The translations under genes were made by a program, and so were the position numbers. A model generated the notes under the pieces. It was not told where the DNA came from. It saw nothing but the letters and a program-made list of their open reading frames with translations, and did not search any database. Below, in pieces: positions 35,064 to 44,347 of a stretch of 59,893 nt of DNA (position 1 is its first letter; every line of letters starts with the position of its first letter). Origin of the DNA: Akkermansia muciniphila. GTDB taxonomy: Bacteria; Verrucomicrobiota; Verrucomicrobiia; Limisphaerales; UBA9464. The stretch covers positions 1 through 59,893 of the forward strand of contig CAMDGV010000022.1 in NCBI GenBank assembly GCA_945898055.1, read 5' to 3'.

Positions 35064-36449
35064 ATGTTAAATATTACTGGAGACGCTTCCATCACCAACT
35101 GCGACGGAACAACCCGCCGTGATTTTTTGCAGATTGGATCCCTCGGTGCGCTGGGGTTGTCTTTGGCAGATATGGCCGGATTACGAGCGCGTGCATCCGA
35201 GGTCGCTCATCCACCGACGGACAACGGACGTTCTTGTATTTTGATTTTTAACCTTGGAGCACCGTCGCAAATCGATCTGTTTGATCCGAAGCCCGACGCC
35301 CCGCGCGAGATTCGAGGTCCCTTTAAACCGATTTCTACTAAGGGCCAGTTTCAACTCACCGAACTGCTCCCTCGGCACGCTGCAATCGCTGATCGCTTTA
35401 GTTTAGTTCGATCGGTTTTTCACACGGCTGCGGCGGTCCATGACACGGGGCATCAGCTCATGCAAACTGGCCGATTGTTTCAAGGAGGAGTCAATACCCC
35501 TCATGCGGGTTGTGCCCTTGAATTTCTTCGCGGACGCCGCAGCGATCTTCCGGCCAACGTGATCCTTCCTGAACCGATGGGAAACACGGGAGGCGGCATG
35601 CCCCATGGCCAGGATGCGGGCTTTCTGGGCAAGGCTTTTGACCCTTTCTCCATTCGTTCAGACCCTTCCAAAGCCGACTTTAAGGTTCCAGATTTGCTTC
35701 CTCCTCAAGATCTGGGTGAAGCTCGCTTGGAACGGCGAAAGTCGCTGAGAGCCATCATTGACGACTCAGTACGTCGATTCGAATCAAGCGAGAGCGCCAA
35801 ACTTATGGATGCCAACTTCGCCGCCGCCTACCGATTGATGAGTAGCGAAAAAGCACGCGAAGCTTTTGACCTCGGCAAGGAATCTCAGAAAACTCGAGAA
35901 CGCTACGGCCTGAACCGGTTTGGACAAAGCTGTCTACTCGCTCGACGGCTGGTGGAACGGGGGGTTCGATTTGTCACCATCAATACCTTTATTACAGTTT
36001 TCGACGAGATTACTTGGGACATCCATGGTTCCAAACCCTTTACCAGTATCGCCGGGATGAAGGACATCGTTTGCCCGATGTATGACCAAGCTTATAGCGC
36101 GCTAATTGAGGACCTTCATCAGCGGGGGATGCTTGACTCGACCCTCGTCGCCAATCTGGCTGAATTCGGGCGAACGCCAAAGATAAATCCCACGGGTGGA
36201 CGCGACCACTGGCCGGCTTGCTGGACCGTCTATTTTGCGGGTGGCGGAGTAAAAGGAGGGCGCGTGGTCGGGCGCTCGGACGAGATCGGTGGTTACCCTG
36301 CGGAACGTCCAGTGAAACCGGCCGACATTGTTGCAACGCTCTACCACAGTCTAGGGCTGGACTTGGAGACCCATCTTCCTGGACCGCAAGCACGCCCCTT
36401 TCCTTTGGTTGATTTTGGTACTCAACCCATTCGCGAACTCTTCTCCTAA
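35064..36449 (+). CDS. DUF1501 family protein (Tat-exported), second locus
   Basis: 461 residues. Twin-arginine signal TTRRDFLQIGSLGALGLSLA (about 16-35). Core family motifs: LIFNLGAPSQIDLFDPKP, SVFHTAAAVHDTGHQLMQTG, ERGVRFVTINTF, LAEFGRTPKINPTGGRDHWP and GGGVKGGRVVGRSDE. It is only distantly related to the DUF1501 at 19530-20999; this one is of the group with the GGRDHWP motif. It leads a three-gene run with 30 bases to the DUF1549 gene, suggesting the three are made together. Confidence 0.92.
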   Translation: MLNITGDASITNCDGTTRRDFLQIGSLGALGLSLADMAGLRARASEVAHPPTDNGRSCILIFNLGAPSQIDLFDPKPDAPREIRGPFKPISTKGQFQLTELLPRHAAIADRFSLVRSVFHTAAAVHDTGHQLMQTGRLFQGGVNTPHAGCALEFLRGRRSDLPANVILPEPMGNTGGGMPHGQDAGFLGKAFDPFSIRSDPSKADFKVPDLLPPQDLGEARLERRKSLRAIIDDSVRRFESSESAKLMDANFAAAYRLMSSEKAREAFDLGKESQKTRERYGLNRFGQSCLLARRLVERGVRFVTINTFITVFDEITWDIHGSKPFTSIAGMKDIVCPMYDQAYSALIEDLHQRGMLDSTLVANLAEFGRTPKINPTGGRDHWPACWTVYFAGGGVKGGRVVGRSDEIGGYPAERPVKPADIVATLYHSLGLDLETHLPGPQARPFPLVDFGTQPIRELFS

Positions 36450-36479
36450 GGGCGAAGCGACCCTAAAACCACTGCGGCC

Positions 36480-38732
36480 ATGTTTCTTCTTTCGTTTTTT
36501 TTCTCCTCACCGTTCCGACGCTACGCTCAGTTGCTTTGTCTACTGACTGGAGTCGAGATGTCCGCGGAGTTAGCGGACATCGTCATTAGCCAAAACAGCC
36601 CCGAACCCAGTTTCCGCAATCATGTGCAGCCCATCCTGACCAAGGCAGGCTGCAATATGGGTGCGTGCCACGGGGCTGGGGCCGGTAAAAATGGGTTTTA
36701 TCTAAGTCTACGTGGCTACAATGACGATGCCGATTGGACAGCAATCACCCGAGCGGCTGCGGGACGTCGAATCGATGCGTCGGACCCTGGACGCAGCTTA
36801 CTCCTTCTGAAGGCGACCGGAACTCTTCCACACAAAGGAGGCAAACGTTTCGAAACAGACTCACCAGAATATCAGACTTTAGCTCGTTGGATTGCTGCTG
36901 GATCCCCAGCCCCCAAGATGAGCGATCTAAAATTGGAACGACTCGAAGTTCTCCCGCCCCAGTCGATGGCTAAACTCGGTGAAACGAAACAAATCAAAGT
37001 CCTCGCACATTTTGGAGGAAATCGAATCGAAGACGTCACGCGCTGGGCTAAATTTACCTCAACCCAAGAAACAGTCGCTCAAGTAGACGATTCAGGATTA
37101 GTGCGTGTGATTGGTTCAGGCGCAGGTGCCATCAGTGTCTGGTACTTAAGCCAGATCGCCGTGGCTCATGTTACTGTCCCTTGGACAAACCCAACTCCAA
37201 CTCAGCCTTTAAATCGTCTTCGATCCCGTGGCTTTATCGATGACCAAATAAACGCAAAGCTCGTCGAGCTAAACTTGCCACCATCCCCCCCTGCCGACGA
37301 CGCTACGTTCATCCGGCGCGCCCATCTGGACACTCTGGGCACATTGCCCACGAAAGAGGATGTTCGATCCTTCCTCGCCGACTGCCGCAAAGACGGCCAA
37401 GGGGCCCGTGATGCACTGGTCGAGCGCTTACTGCGTCGACCGGAATTTGTCGACTACTGGACTTACAAGTGGAGTGATTTGTTGCTGGTGAATTCGCGAA
37501 CTCTTCCCCCGAAAGCCGCTCGTGCCTATCATCGGTGGATACGGCAACAAGTGGAACGTAACACGCCATGGAATGTCATTGCCCGCGATCTGGTTTTAGC
37601 TAAGGGAAGCAACTTCGAGAACGGCGCCGCTAATTTTTTTATCCTACACGATGACCCACGAACCATGGCAGAAACGGTCACACAGACCTTTATGGGCATG
37701 AGTGTCGGTTGTGCTCGATGCCATAATCATCCAAGTGAACGTTGGACCAACGACGATTATTTTGCCTATGCCAATCTTTTCGCACGGGTTCGTTCAAAAA
37801 ATAGTTCACTTGAAGCCGAACGAATTCTCGTATCATTACCCTCAGGCGACCTCGCACAACCTCGCACGGGTCGCCCTCAAAAACCACGGCCCCTTGGAGG
37901 GAAAACAGTCGACGACAGCAGTCTTCCAGATCGCCGTGAAGCGGTTGTTGACTGGCTAACTAACGATGCTAACCCCTACTTTGCCAAGGCCATTGTCAAT
38001 CGAGTTTGGGCTAACTTTTTTGGAATAGGCCTTGTCGAAAGAGTCGATGATCTTCGGGTCAGCAATCCATCGAGCAATGAAGCCTTGTTTAAAGCAACCG
38101 CCGATTTTCTGATCCGTCAACGCTATGATCTAAAGTCTCTGATGCGGGAGATTTTACGGAGTGAAGCCTACCGACGTAGCAGCGAATCGTTACCTGGCAA
38201 TCGAGAAGATACTCGATTTTACTCGCGATATCACCCCCACCGCCTAATGGCCGAAGTCATTCTCGACGCCTACGCCCAAGTGACCGGTGTTCCGACGGAT
38301 TTTAAACGATCGACCGAAAACGGGGATAACTTTGCCCTGACCTACCCGAAAGGCACTCGGGCCCTAGAGCTCCCTGACTCACAAATCGCCAGCTACTTCT
38401 TGAAGAGCTTCGGCAAACCAGACCGTCTACAAAATTGCGATTGTGAGCGATCCTCTGAGCCCAGCGTGGCCCAAGTCTTGCACATAGCCAATGGATCTAC
38501 CTTAAATGATAAATTACGCTCTGAAGCGTGTTTGCTCTCCCGCGCCACCGGCGATCTCACCACTGATATTGAGGATGCCTACCTGCGGGCTTATAGTCGT
38601 TTTCCAACCCAATCTGAGCAATCCCGCATCATGGAAGCTGTCAAATCCGCTCCAATATCGGATCGGCATGCCGTGCTGGAAGACCTCTACTGGGCACTCC
38701 TGAGCAGTAAAGAATTCTTGTTCAACCACTAA
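36480..38732 (+). CDS. DUF1549-DUF1553 protein with N-terminal CX4CH motif and Ig-like domain
   Basis: 750 residues with an N-terminal export signal (about 1-30). A cytochrome-like segment at about 45-80 carries CNMGACHGAGAGKNGF, a spacing of four residues between the cysteines instead of the usual two. Residues about 155-235 resemble a bacterial Ig-like group 2 domain (FGGNRIEDVTRWAKFTS, GLVRVIGSGAGAISV). DUF1549 follows (about 255-450, including the canonical heme motif GCARCHNHPSERW), then DUF1553 (about 480-740, AIVNRVWANFFGIGLVE, RSEAYRRSSES). It is exported and may bind two hemes. The start of the next gene lies six bases after its stop. Confidence 0.9.
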   Translation: MFLLSFFFSSPFRRYAQLLCLLTGVEMSAELADIVISQNSPEPSFRNHVQPILTKAGCNMGACHGAGAGKNGFYLSLRGYNDDADWTAITRAAAGRRIDASDPGRSLLLLKATGTLPHKGGKRFETDSPEYQTLARWIAAGSPAPKMSDLKLERLEVLPPQSMAKLGETKQIKVLAHFGGNRIEDVTRWAKFTSTQETVAQVDDSGLVRVIGSGAGAISVWYLSQIAVAHVTVPWTNPTPTQPLNRLRSRGFIDDQINAKLVELNLPPSPPADDATFIRRAHLDTLGTLPTKEDVRSFLADCRKDGQGARDALVERLLRRPEFVDYWTYKWSDLLLVNSRTLPPKAARAYHRWIRQQVERNTPWNVIARDLVLAKGSNFENGAANFFILHDDPRTMAETVTQTFMGMSVGCARCHNHPSERWTNDDYFAYANLFARVRSKNSSLEAERILVSLPSGDLAQPRTGRPQKPRPLGGKTVDDSSLPDRREAVVDWLTNDANPYFAKAIVNRVWANFFGIGLVERVDDLRVSNPSSNEALFKATADFLIRQRYDLKSLMREILRSEAYRRSSESLPGNREDTRFYSRYHPHRLMAEVILDAYAQVTGVPTDFKRSTENGDNFALTYPKGTRALELPDSQIASYFLKSFGKPDRLQNCDCERSSEPSVAQVLHIANGSTLNDKLRSEACLLSRATGDLTTDIEDAYLRAYSRFPTQSEQSRIMEAVKSAPISDRHAVLEDLYWALLSSKEFLFNH

Positions 38733-38738
38733 TCTGTT

Positions 38739-41700
38739 GTGGCTTTCTCTCAACCCACCCATCCGCTTTGTCTTCGGACAGGAAGACGCCTCTTACCTTT
38801 CGTTTGGGTCGTACTCCTGTTCAGACTGATCTCCCTTCGACACCTCCAAGCAACCGAATTTTTTGAAGTTGAAGCACTGCTGCAACAACATTGCGTCGAG
38901 TGTCATGGCTCTCAAGAACCGGAGGGCAGTCTCGTCCTCGACTCTTACCAAGGCTTGCTCCGCGGGGGAGAATCTGGGCCAGCGATCGTTTCGGGTAAAA
39001 GCCGAGATTCACTGCTGGTCCGCGCAATAGAAGGCCGCTGGGGTAAATCAGGAAAGAATGAGTTTATGCCTCCCGGCAAACGGGATCACTTGAAGCCTGA
39101 AACCGTGGCAGTAATCAAATCTTGGATCGATGCCGGTGCCAAACCACCCGCCTCACCCACCCAATCCAGTAACCTCAAAGTTCCTAAAATTTCTCCCAAA
39201 GGCACTCCAACTTCTCCAATCAATGCCCTTGCCTATAGTCCCACTCACAAGCTTCTCGCTGTCGCTCGTCAAGACACAGTCGACTTACTGATCTGGCCTT
39301 CACGCTCAGTTCAAAGCTCCTTGAAAGGTCTCGCAGGGCGAATCAATTCCCTCGTGTTTTCATCCGATGCCCAAACCCTTTTTACCGCGGTGGGCACGCC
39401 CGGAGCTTCTGGGGATATTCAGCAGTGGGAGGTCAAAACTAGCCGACTCTTGAGAACTCTTTCCGCACATAGAGATAGCATCCAAGCCCTCGCTCTGTCG
39501 AATGACGGTGCCACTTTGGCCTCAGCTGGCTACGACGATGCCATCCATCTGTGGCGGGCTAATAATGGCTCCTCCACGAATGACAAACCCATTCGCAGCA
39601 TTCGAGCCAGTCAAGGTGCCATCTTCGGACTCGCCTTTCGTTCCGACGGACAGGTGCTCGCCAGCGCCAGCTTTGACCGTACCGCTAAACTTTTTGATAC
39701 AACAACGGGTGCTCGGATTGAAACCTTCGGCCAAGCTCTCAAGGAACTCAATACACTCCTCTTTTCTCCCGACGGCAACACCTTGTGGACCGGTGGAAAC
39801 GACAACCGAATTCGAGCCTATTCCATCGGAAAAAATGCTCGAGAAGGCTCCAACCGTTTAGTCGCATCGGTCTTCGCTCATGAAGGGGCCATCTTGCAAA
39901 TTGCGGTCAGTCCCGACGGACGCACGGTCGCCTCTGCATCAGATGACCGCACCGTAAAGCTCTTTGAGTCAAGCGACCTCCGATCACGCTCTTCCCTCGA
40001 ACTTCAACCTGACTGGCCCACCGCGCTGGTATTTGCTGGCAATGAAACTCTCGTCGTTGGCCGAGCCGACGGTTCCCTCGGATCCTATCCCACCACCCCT
40101 GCCGCCACCCCCACCATCGCACCTTCCAAACCTGAGCTAATTCGACTCACTCCGCTCGGGATCACCCGAGGCAAACGGACTCGGGTTCATCTTTATGGCA
40201 CAAATCTAGAAGCGGCCACGGTCATTAGCCTCTATCGCGGGCGAATGATTGGCGCTCTTGCTGCCTCCCGTGACGCTTCTGGTCTCTATGTCGATCTCAC
40301 CCCATCTGCGGAGGAAGAACGCGGCCCTTGGGAGGTTTCCATCAGCGCTCCAACGGGAGATTCTGCTCGGCTTAAACTCTGGATAGACGATCTACCACAA
40401 ACGAGGGAAACCCGAATCCCAAGCCTGCCCATTGCCGCTTGGGGCGTCCTCGATACACCCGGTAAATCAGCCGAATTTACCTTCACCGCCAAGGCTGGCA
40501 CGACTCTTATCGCAGATCTCTCGGGCCGTTCAATCGGAGCTGCGGGGGCCTTCACGCTCCGACTCTTCGATGAAAATGGACAAGTCCTTCGCTCCGACGA
40601 GAACACGACCCAGTCTGAGGATCCTTGGATGGCCCATACCCTCACTCGGTCCGGTCTTTACCGGATTCGAGTTTCCGATGCCACCTACGGAGGGTCGCCG
40701 CAGCACTTTTTCCGCCTCAGCCTCGGTTCATTTCCATTTGTTACAGGCATCGCACCGTTGCTCATTCCCGCCAACCGTTCTTCAAGCATACGACTACTTG
40801 GATTCAACCTGCCCGACTCTGGAAAAATAACTCTGAAAGCAGGCGCGCCCGGTGACGTTTTGCTTCCCAAACCAGCGATTCACTACCGGACACGGCGCCC
40901 CCGAAAATTACTCGCAATCGAAGAGCACCTACTGACCGCGACTGAACGACTCGGAGCACCCCTAGAACTTCCCATCCCTAGCTTAGTCACCGGCGGATTT
41001 GAAACTCCTAACGACGCCGATGACTTCCAATTCCAAGCGCGTAGTGGAAAGACCTATGTAGTAGAATCTCAAGCGGCCCAATTGGGGTCCCCAGCAGACA
41101 CTCGTATCACTGTCCTGACTCCGGAGGGAAAACCGATCGAACGTCTTCGGCTTCAGGCCGTTCGAAATTCGGCAATCACCTTTCGACCGGCAACCTCCGA
41201 CGATACCTCAATTCGATTGGAAAATTGGGAAGAAATGGAACTAAATAACCTTCTTTGGTGCGGGGGCGAAGTAATGAAATTATTTCGCGCACCTGAAGGT
41301 CCTGATTCAGCCTCAGTTTTCTACAGCGCAAACGGACGACGACGAGGGTGGTTCGACAGTTCCCCGATGTCCCATCCGGTCGACGAGCCAGTTTATATTG
41401 TTCGCCCCCTCCCCCGAGGCCAAGCCCCTGAGCCCAACGGACTTCCGGTGTTCGCACTTTACTACGATAACGACGACAACGCGCTGCGAAGTCCAAATCT
41501 CGATTCTCAACTCTTCTTTACTGCCCCTTCGGACGGTCCTTATTGGATTCGTGCGACGGACTCTCGCAATGCAGGCAGCCCAGCACACCAGTACACCTTG
41601 CGCCTTCGTGAAGCCTCACCCGATTTCAAAGTCGAACTCACCGATCTTCCCAGCAGTGTCGCGTCCGGAAGCGGGCATTCCTTTAAAGTGGTTGCGGAAC

Positions 41701-42299
41701 GTGTCGACGGATTTGACGGCGACATCCGCGTAGATTTTGATCACGTACCCGACGGATGGGACCTTCAATCACCCCTAATCATCGAAGCCGGTCATACTGC
41801 AGCCAACGGTAATCTTCAGGCCCGAACTAACCGTCTCACAGACATCCAACCCAATTGGAGCCTTGTCACTGGGATTGCCTCTGCTCGAATTGAGGGTCGA
41901 TTCAAGGTCATTCGAATAACTACCGCCCTCAAACCGAAGCTCCAAGACCAAGCCCCAAAGCTTTTTGTCCGCCTTAATCCAGTCAACGGAGCAGGAAATG
42001 AAGTTCAAATCATCCCAGGTGGGACAACTCGAGCAAGGCTCTCTATTATCCGAAACGGGATCGACGGGGTGGTGAGTTTCTCCATCGAAAATCTCCCTCA
42101 TGGAGTCATCGTGGAAAATCTGGGCCTTAACGGTATCACTTTTCTTAGCAATGAAAACGAACGAGAAATCTCGCTTCATTGTGCACCTTGGGTGTCTGAG
42201 CTAGATCGTCCTTTCCATGCACTTGAGAACCAAGCTGGACGACAAACATCTCGCTCCCTGCAATTGAAGGTCCGTAAAGAGAAAAGCCCTTCTCAATAA
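38739..42299 (+). CDS. PSC1 cytochrome-WD40 protein with pre-peptidase C-terminal domains
   Basis: 1186 residues, GTG start at 38739. A signal peptide (about 15-38) is followed by a planctomycete cytochrome C (PSC1) domain with CVECH (Cys52, Cys55, His56) and the phrase EFMPPGKRDHL. Residues about 160-445 are WD40 repeats (ISALALSNDGATLASAGYDD type, FSPDGNTLWTGGNDNRIRAYS, VSPDGRTVASASDDRTVKLF). The rest has at least three PPC-like beta-domains (DLSGRSIGAAGAFTLRLFD, GLYRIRVSDATYGGSP, YWIRATDSRNAGSP). Such proteins are usual third partners of DUF1501 and DUF1549 genes. Heme plus propeller plus PPC suggests an exported redox or scaffold protein; the reaction is unknown. Confidence 0.9.
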   Translation: MAFSQPTHPLCLRTGRRLLPFVWVVLLFRLISLRHLQATEFFEVEALLQQHCVECHGSQEPEGSLVLDSYQGLLRGGESGPAIVSGKSRDSLLVRAIEGRWGKSGKNEFMPPGKRDHLKPETVAVIKSWIDAGAKPPASPTQSSNLKVPKISPKGTPTSPINALAYSPTHKLLAVARQDTVDLLIWPSRSVQSSLKGLAGRINSLVFSSDAQTLFTAVGTPGASGDIQQWEVKTSRLLRTLSAHRDSIQALALSNDGATLASAGYDDAIHLWRANNGSSTNDKPIRSIRASQGAIFGLAFRSDGQVLASASFDRTAKLFDTTTGARIETFGQALKELNTLLFSPDGNTLWTGGNDNRIRAYSIGKNAREGSNRLVASVFAHEGAILQIAVSPDGRTVASASDDRTVKLFESSDLRSRSSLELQPDWPTALVFAGNETLVVGRADGSLGSYPTTPAATPTIAPSKPELIRLTPLGITRGKRTRVHLYGTNLEAATVISLYRGRMIGALAASRDASGLYVDLTPSAEEERGPWEVSISAPTGDSARLKLWIDDLPQTRETRIPSLPIAAWGVLDTPGKSAEFTFTAKAGTTLIADLSGRSIGAAGAFTLRLFDENGQVLRSDENTTQSEDPWMAHTLTRSGLYRIRVSDATYGGSPQHFFRLSLGSFPFVTGIAPLLIPANRSSSIRLLGFNLPDSGKITLKAGAPGDVLLPKPAIHYRTRRPRKLLAIEEHLLTATERLGAPLELPIPSLVTGGFETPNDADDFQFQARSGKTYVVESQAAQLGSPADTRITVLTPEGKPIERLRLQAVRNSAITFRPATSDDTSIRLENWEEMELNNLLWCGGEVMKLFRAPEGPDSASVFYSANGRRRGWFDSSPMSHPVDEPVYIVRPLPRGQAPEPNGLPVFALYYDNDDNALRSPNLDSQLFFTAPSDGPYWIRATDSRNAGSPAHQYTLRLREASPDFKVELTDLPSSVASGSGHSFKVVAERVDGFDGDIRVDFDHVPDGWDLQSPLIIEAGHTAANGNLQARTNRLTDIQPNWSLVTGIASARIEGRFKVIRITTALKPKLQDQAPKLFVRLNPVNGAGNEVQIIPGGTTRARLSIIRNGIDGVVSFSIENLPHGVIVENLGLNGITFLSNENEREISLHCAPWVSELDRPFHALENQAGRQTSRSLQLKVRKEKSPSQ

Positions 42300-42367
42300 T
42301 GGCTTACCGAGAGAAGAGAGGAGCATCAGCAAGGCCAGCCTGTTTTAATACCCTACTCATCATTTTT

Positions 42368-42607
42368 CTATGTTAATTCGGTTATTTTGATACCAAAGTG
42401 ATTTTCTATGACGACAACCTCACCTCGCGCAATTAGTTTTGAGTTAACATGAAGATCAACAGGAGAGTCGGCAATTTTGTCTAATTGAACAACCGACCCG
42501 ACCGCAAAATTTAAAATATCTCGCATCGGCAACTGACAGGAACCGAGCTGGACACTGACTGCAACTGGAATATCAAGAATAATATCAATATTAGTAGGCT
42601 CACTCAT
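42368..42607 (-). CDS. fliN: Flagellar motor switch protein FliN (short)
   Basis: 79 residues from the ATG at 42607 (MSEPTNIDIILDIPVAVSVQ). A longer frame to 42691 overlaps fliM and is rejected. It is a single SpoA/CheC-like C-terminal domain with the usual LNFAVGSVVQLDKIADSPVDLHVN and GEVVVIENHFGIKITEL. FliN is commonly 100-140 residues with an extra N-terminal part, so this is near the minimum. It is part of the C-ring below the MS ring and takes part in switching and export. It is the last gene of the flagellar operon. Confidence 0.92.
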   Translation of the reverse strand: MSEPTNIDIILDIPVAVSVQLGSCQLPMRDILNFAVGSVVQLDKIADSPVDLHVNSKLIARGEVVVIENHFGIKITELT

Positions 42608-42618
42608 GAAATTAAAAA

Positions 42619-43641
42619 TTATCGATTGATAGCTTGATGAAGTTCCACGGCCATCTGACCGTGACTTGAACCCAAGCGCCCCATAAAACAAGGCTTAGAG
42701 CCTAATCGAACGGAAATATCTACGTTAAAATCTGCAGGTAATGGAATGATATCGCCAACCTGTAACTGCGCAACATCACCAGCCCTCATCTTAAGCCCAT
42801 TCCATTCAGCAAAAACTTCCATTTTTGAATCATCTAGCTTAGGATTCCATCGATTCAAAACACGATCTGGTTTTACCGCTAAATCAGCAGAAACCGGCTT
42901 AAATCGATCACTTAATTTATGGATCAGCCCCTCTAAAGTAACATATGGAAAAGCAATTTGGATAGTCTCAACACAGTCTCCCATTTGAGCCTCCATTGAC
43001 AACACCAGCATAATATCATCTGCGGATGTTGTCTGGAGAAATCCTCCACTCGTTTCGTGACCAAACATTTCAGGTCGCAGATCTTGGAATGCAGCCCAAT
43101 GAGTACACCATTCGGTAATTATCAAGGAAATCACCTGATCAACCAGAGTTACTTCCAATTCCGAAAGATCTCTATTCCCAGTAATTGACAACCCCGCCCC
43201 ACCCAACAAACGGTCTACAATCGTCAAACCGAGACGCGGTGGCAGATCGAGCAAGCAAATCCCGCGCAGCGGTTCAACCCGAAATAAAGTCAAATGCGTC
43301 GGACTGTTCAGGGTCTCGCACCATTTTTTGTAGGGTAAAGTTTGCAACTGCGACATTTGCAGTGAGAATTCCAAACGCAAATAAATCGAAAGCCGCGCTG
43401 CCAAAGCCTCAATGAACTCTTCGTGATGGATCCGAAGTTTTCGAATTTCAATTGGAGAAAGGAAAACAGGTGTCCGGAAATCGTAAGATGCAATCGATTC
43501 CCGCGAATGCTGCTTCTTACTCCCATCAGCCTGATGAACAAGCGCACTTACTTCGTCCGCTTGGACCTGTGCTAAAAGTCGCTCAACCTCCGACTGCGAC
43601 AAAACATCGCTCACATCACCTTCTGTATTAAAGATGGACAT
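42619..43641 (-). CDS. fliM: Flagellar motor switch protein FliM
   Basis: 340 residues. The N-terminal part has VLSQSEVERLLAQV, near the CheY-binding EIDALL region of other FliM proteins, and the middle domain contains YKKWCETLNSPTHL and LIITEWCTHWAAFQDLRPE. The C-terminal SpoA-like domain (about 250-340) has DVAQLQVGDIIPLPADFNVDISVRLGSKPCFMGRLG. It forms the C-ring with FliG and FliN, and in chemotactic cells receives CheY-P. It lies 11 bases upstream of fliN and 11 downstream of fliL. Confidence 0.95.
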   Translation of the reverse strand: MSIFNTEGDVSDVLSQSEVERLLAQVQADEVSALVHQADGSKKQHSRESIASYDFRTPVFLSPIEIRKLRIHHEEFIEALAARLSIYLRLEFSLQMSQLQTLPYKKWCETLNSPTHLTLFRVEPLRGICLLDLPPRLGLTIVDRLLGGAGLSITGNRDLSELEVTLVDQVISLIITEWCTHWAAFQDLRPEMFGHETSGGFLQTTSADDIMLVLSMEAQMGDCVETIQIAFPYVTLEGLIHKLSDRFKPVSADLAVKPDRVLNRWNPKLDDSKMEVFAEWNGLKMRAGDVAQLQVGDIIPLPADFNVDISVRLGSKPCFMGRLGSSHGQMAVELHQAINR

Positions 43642-43652
43642 AACTAAATATT

Positions 43653-44342
43653 CTACTGAACTGCAAGATCGGTAATCAAGACTTCTTGAACTAAATTATC
43701 TTTCATTATATCTTGGCAAATGGCTAGAATTTCTAATTTTATAAGATTACGAAAACCGGCTGCCTCAATATCAACAACCGTCTTTCCGGACAATACGCCA
43801 GAGACTCCATCCCTCAATTTTGAATCCTTCAAAGCGACTGCATTCGTCCAAAAACTAATCAAGGAATCAAACTTTTTCTCTCCTTCTTTTGGTTCCGATG
43901 GTTTTTTTTCTTCTAGTTTAATTTTATCATGCTTTTTCTTTAATGCTTTTGGATTACCAACAAGCGAAAAGTTAGCAACAAGATAACGAGTAGCCATCGT
44001 TCCAGATACGTTTACAGTTAATGGCTTACTAATACTGGCAATATAGGGACTATCTGTATCTACCGAAGGATTATCACTCTTCTTAGGGCCGTCAGACCCT
44101 CCACTATCTTTCTTTGCCGGGGTTTCTTTATCAGTGTCCTCGACTTCCACTTTAGATTTTGATTTTGAGTTCAGCTCGGGAATTAAATAAAACTTAGTGA
44201 CCGCAAATGCAATGAGCGGCATCAAAATGAGGTTAACCAAAGTTGGCACCCAGGGCTTGACTGGTCCGCCTAACTTAGGCCCTGGGATCGATGCTTTTGT
44301 CGATTCCTGCGCCTTCTCTGAGACTGGACTGGGGGAAGCCAT
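43653..44342 (-). CDS. fliL: Flagellar basal body-associated protein FliL, with charged insert
   Basis: 229 residues; FliL is usually 150-180. A single membrane helix (VNLILMPLIAFAVTKFYLI, about 36-54) is followed by a Lys/Asp/Ser-rich segment of about 40 residues and then the stomatin-like FliL domain (about 95-229: KPLTVNVSGTMATRYLVANFSL). A second polar stretch interrupts that domain (KKHDKIKLEEKKPSEPKE). The C-terminus LVQEVLITDLAVQ is typical. FliL supports stator function near the motor. It is in the operon between flgE and fliM, its usual neighbour. Confidence 0.88.
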   Translation of the reverse strand: MASPSPVSEKAQESTKASIPGPKLGGPVKPWVPTLVNLILMPLIAFAVTKFYLIPELNSKSKSKVEVEDTDKETPAKKDSGGSDGPKKSDNPSVDTDSPYIASISKPLTVNVSGTMATRYLVANFSLVGNPKALKKKHDKIKLEEKKPSEPKEGEKKFDSLISFWTNAVALKDSKLRDGVSGVLSGKTVVDIEAAGFRNLIKLEILAICQDIMKDNLVQEVLITDLAVQ

Positions 44343-44347
44343 GATTC

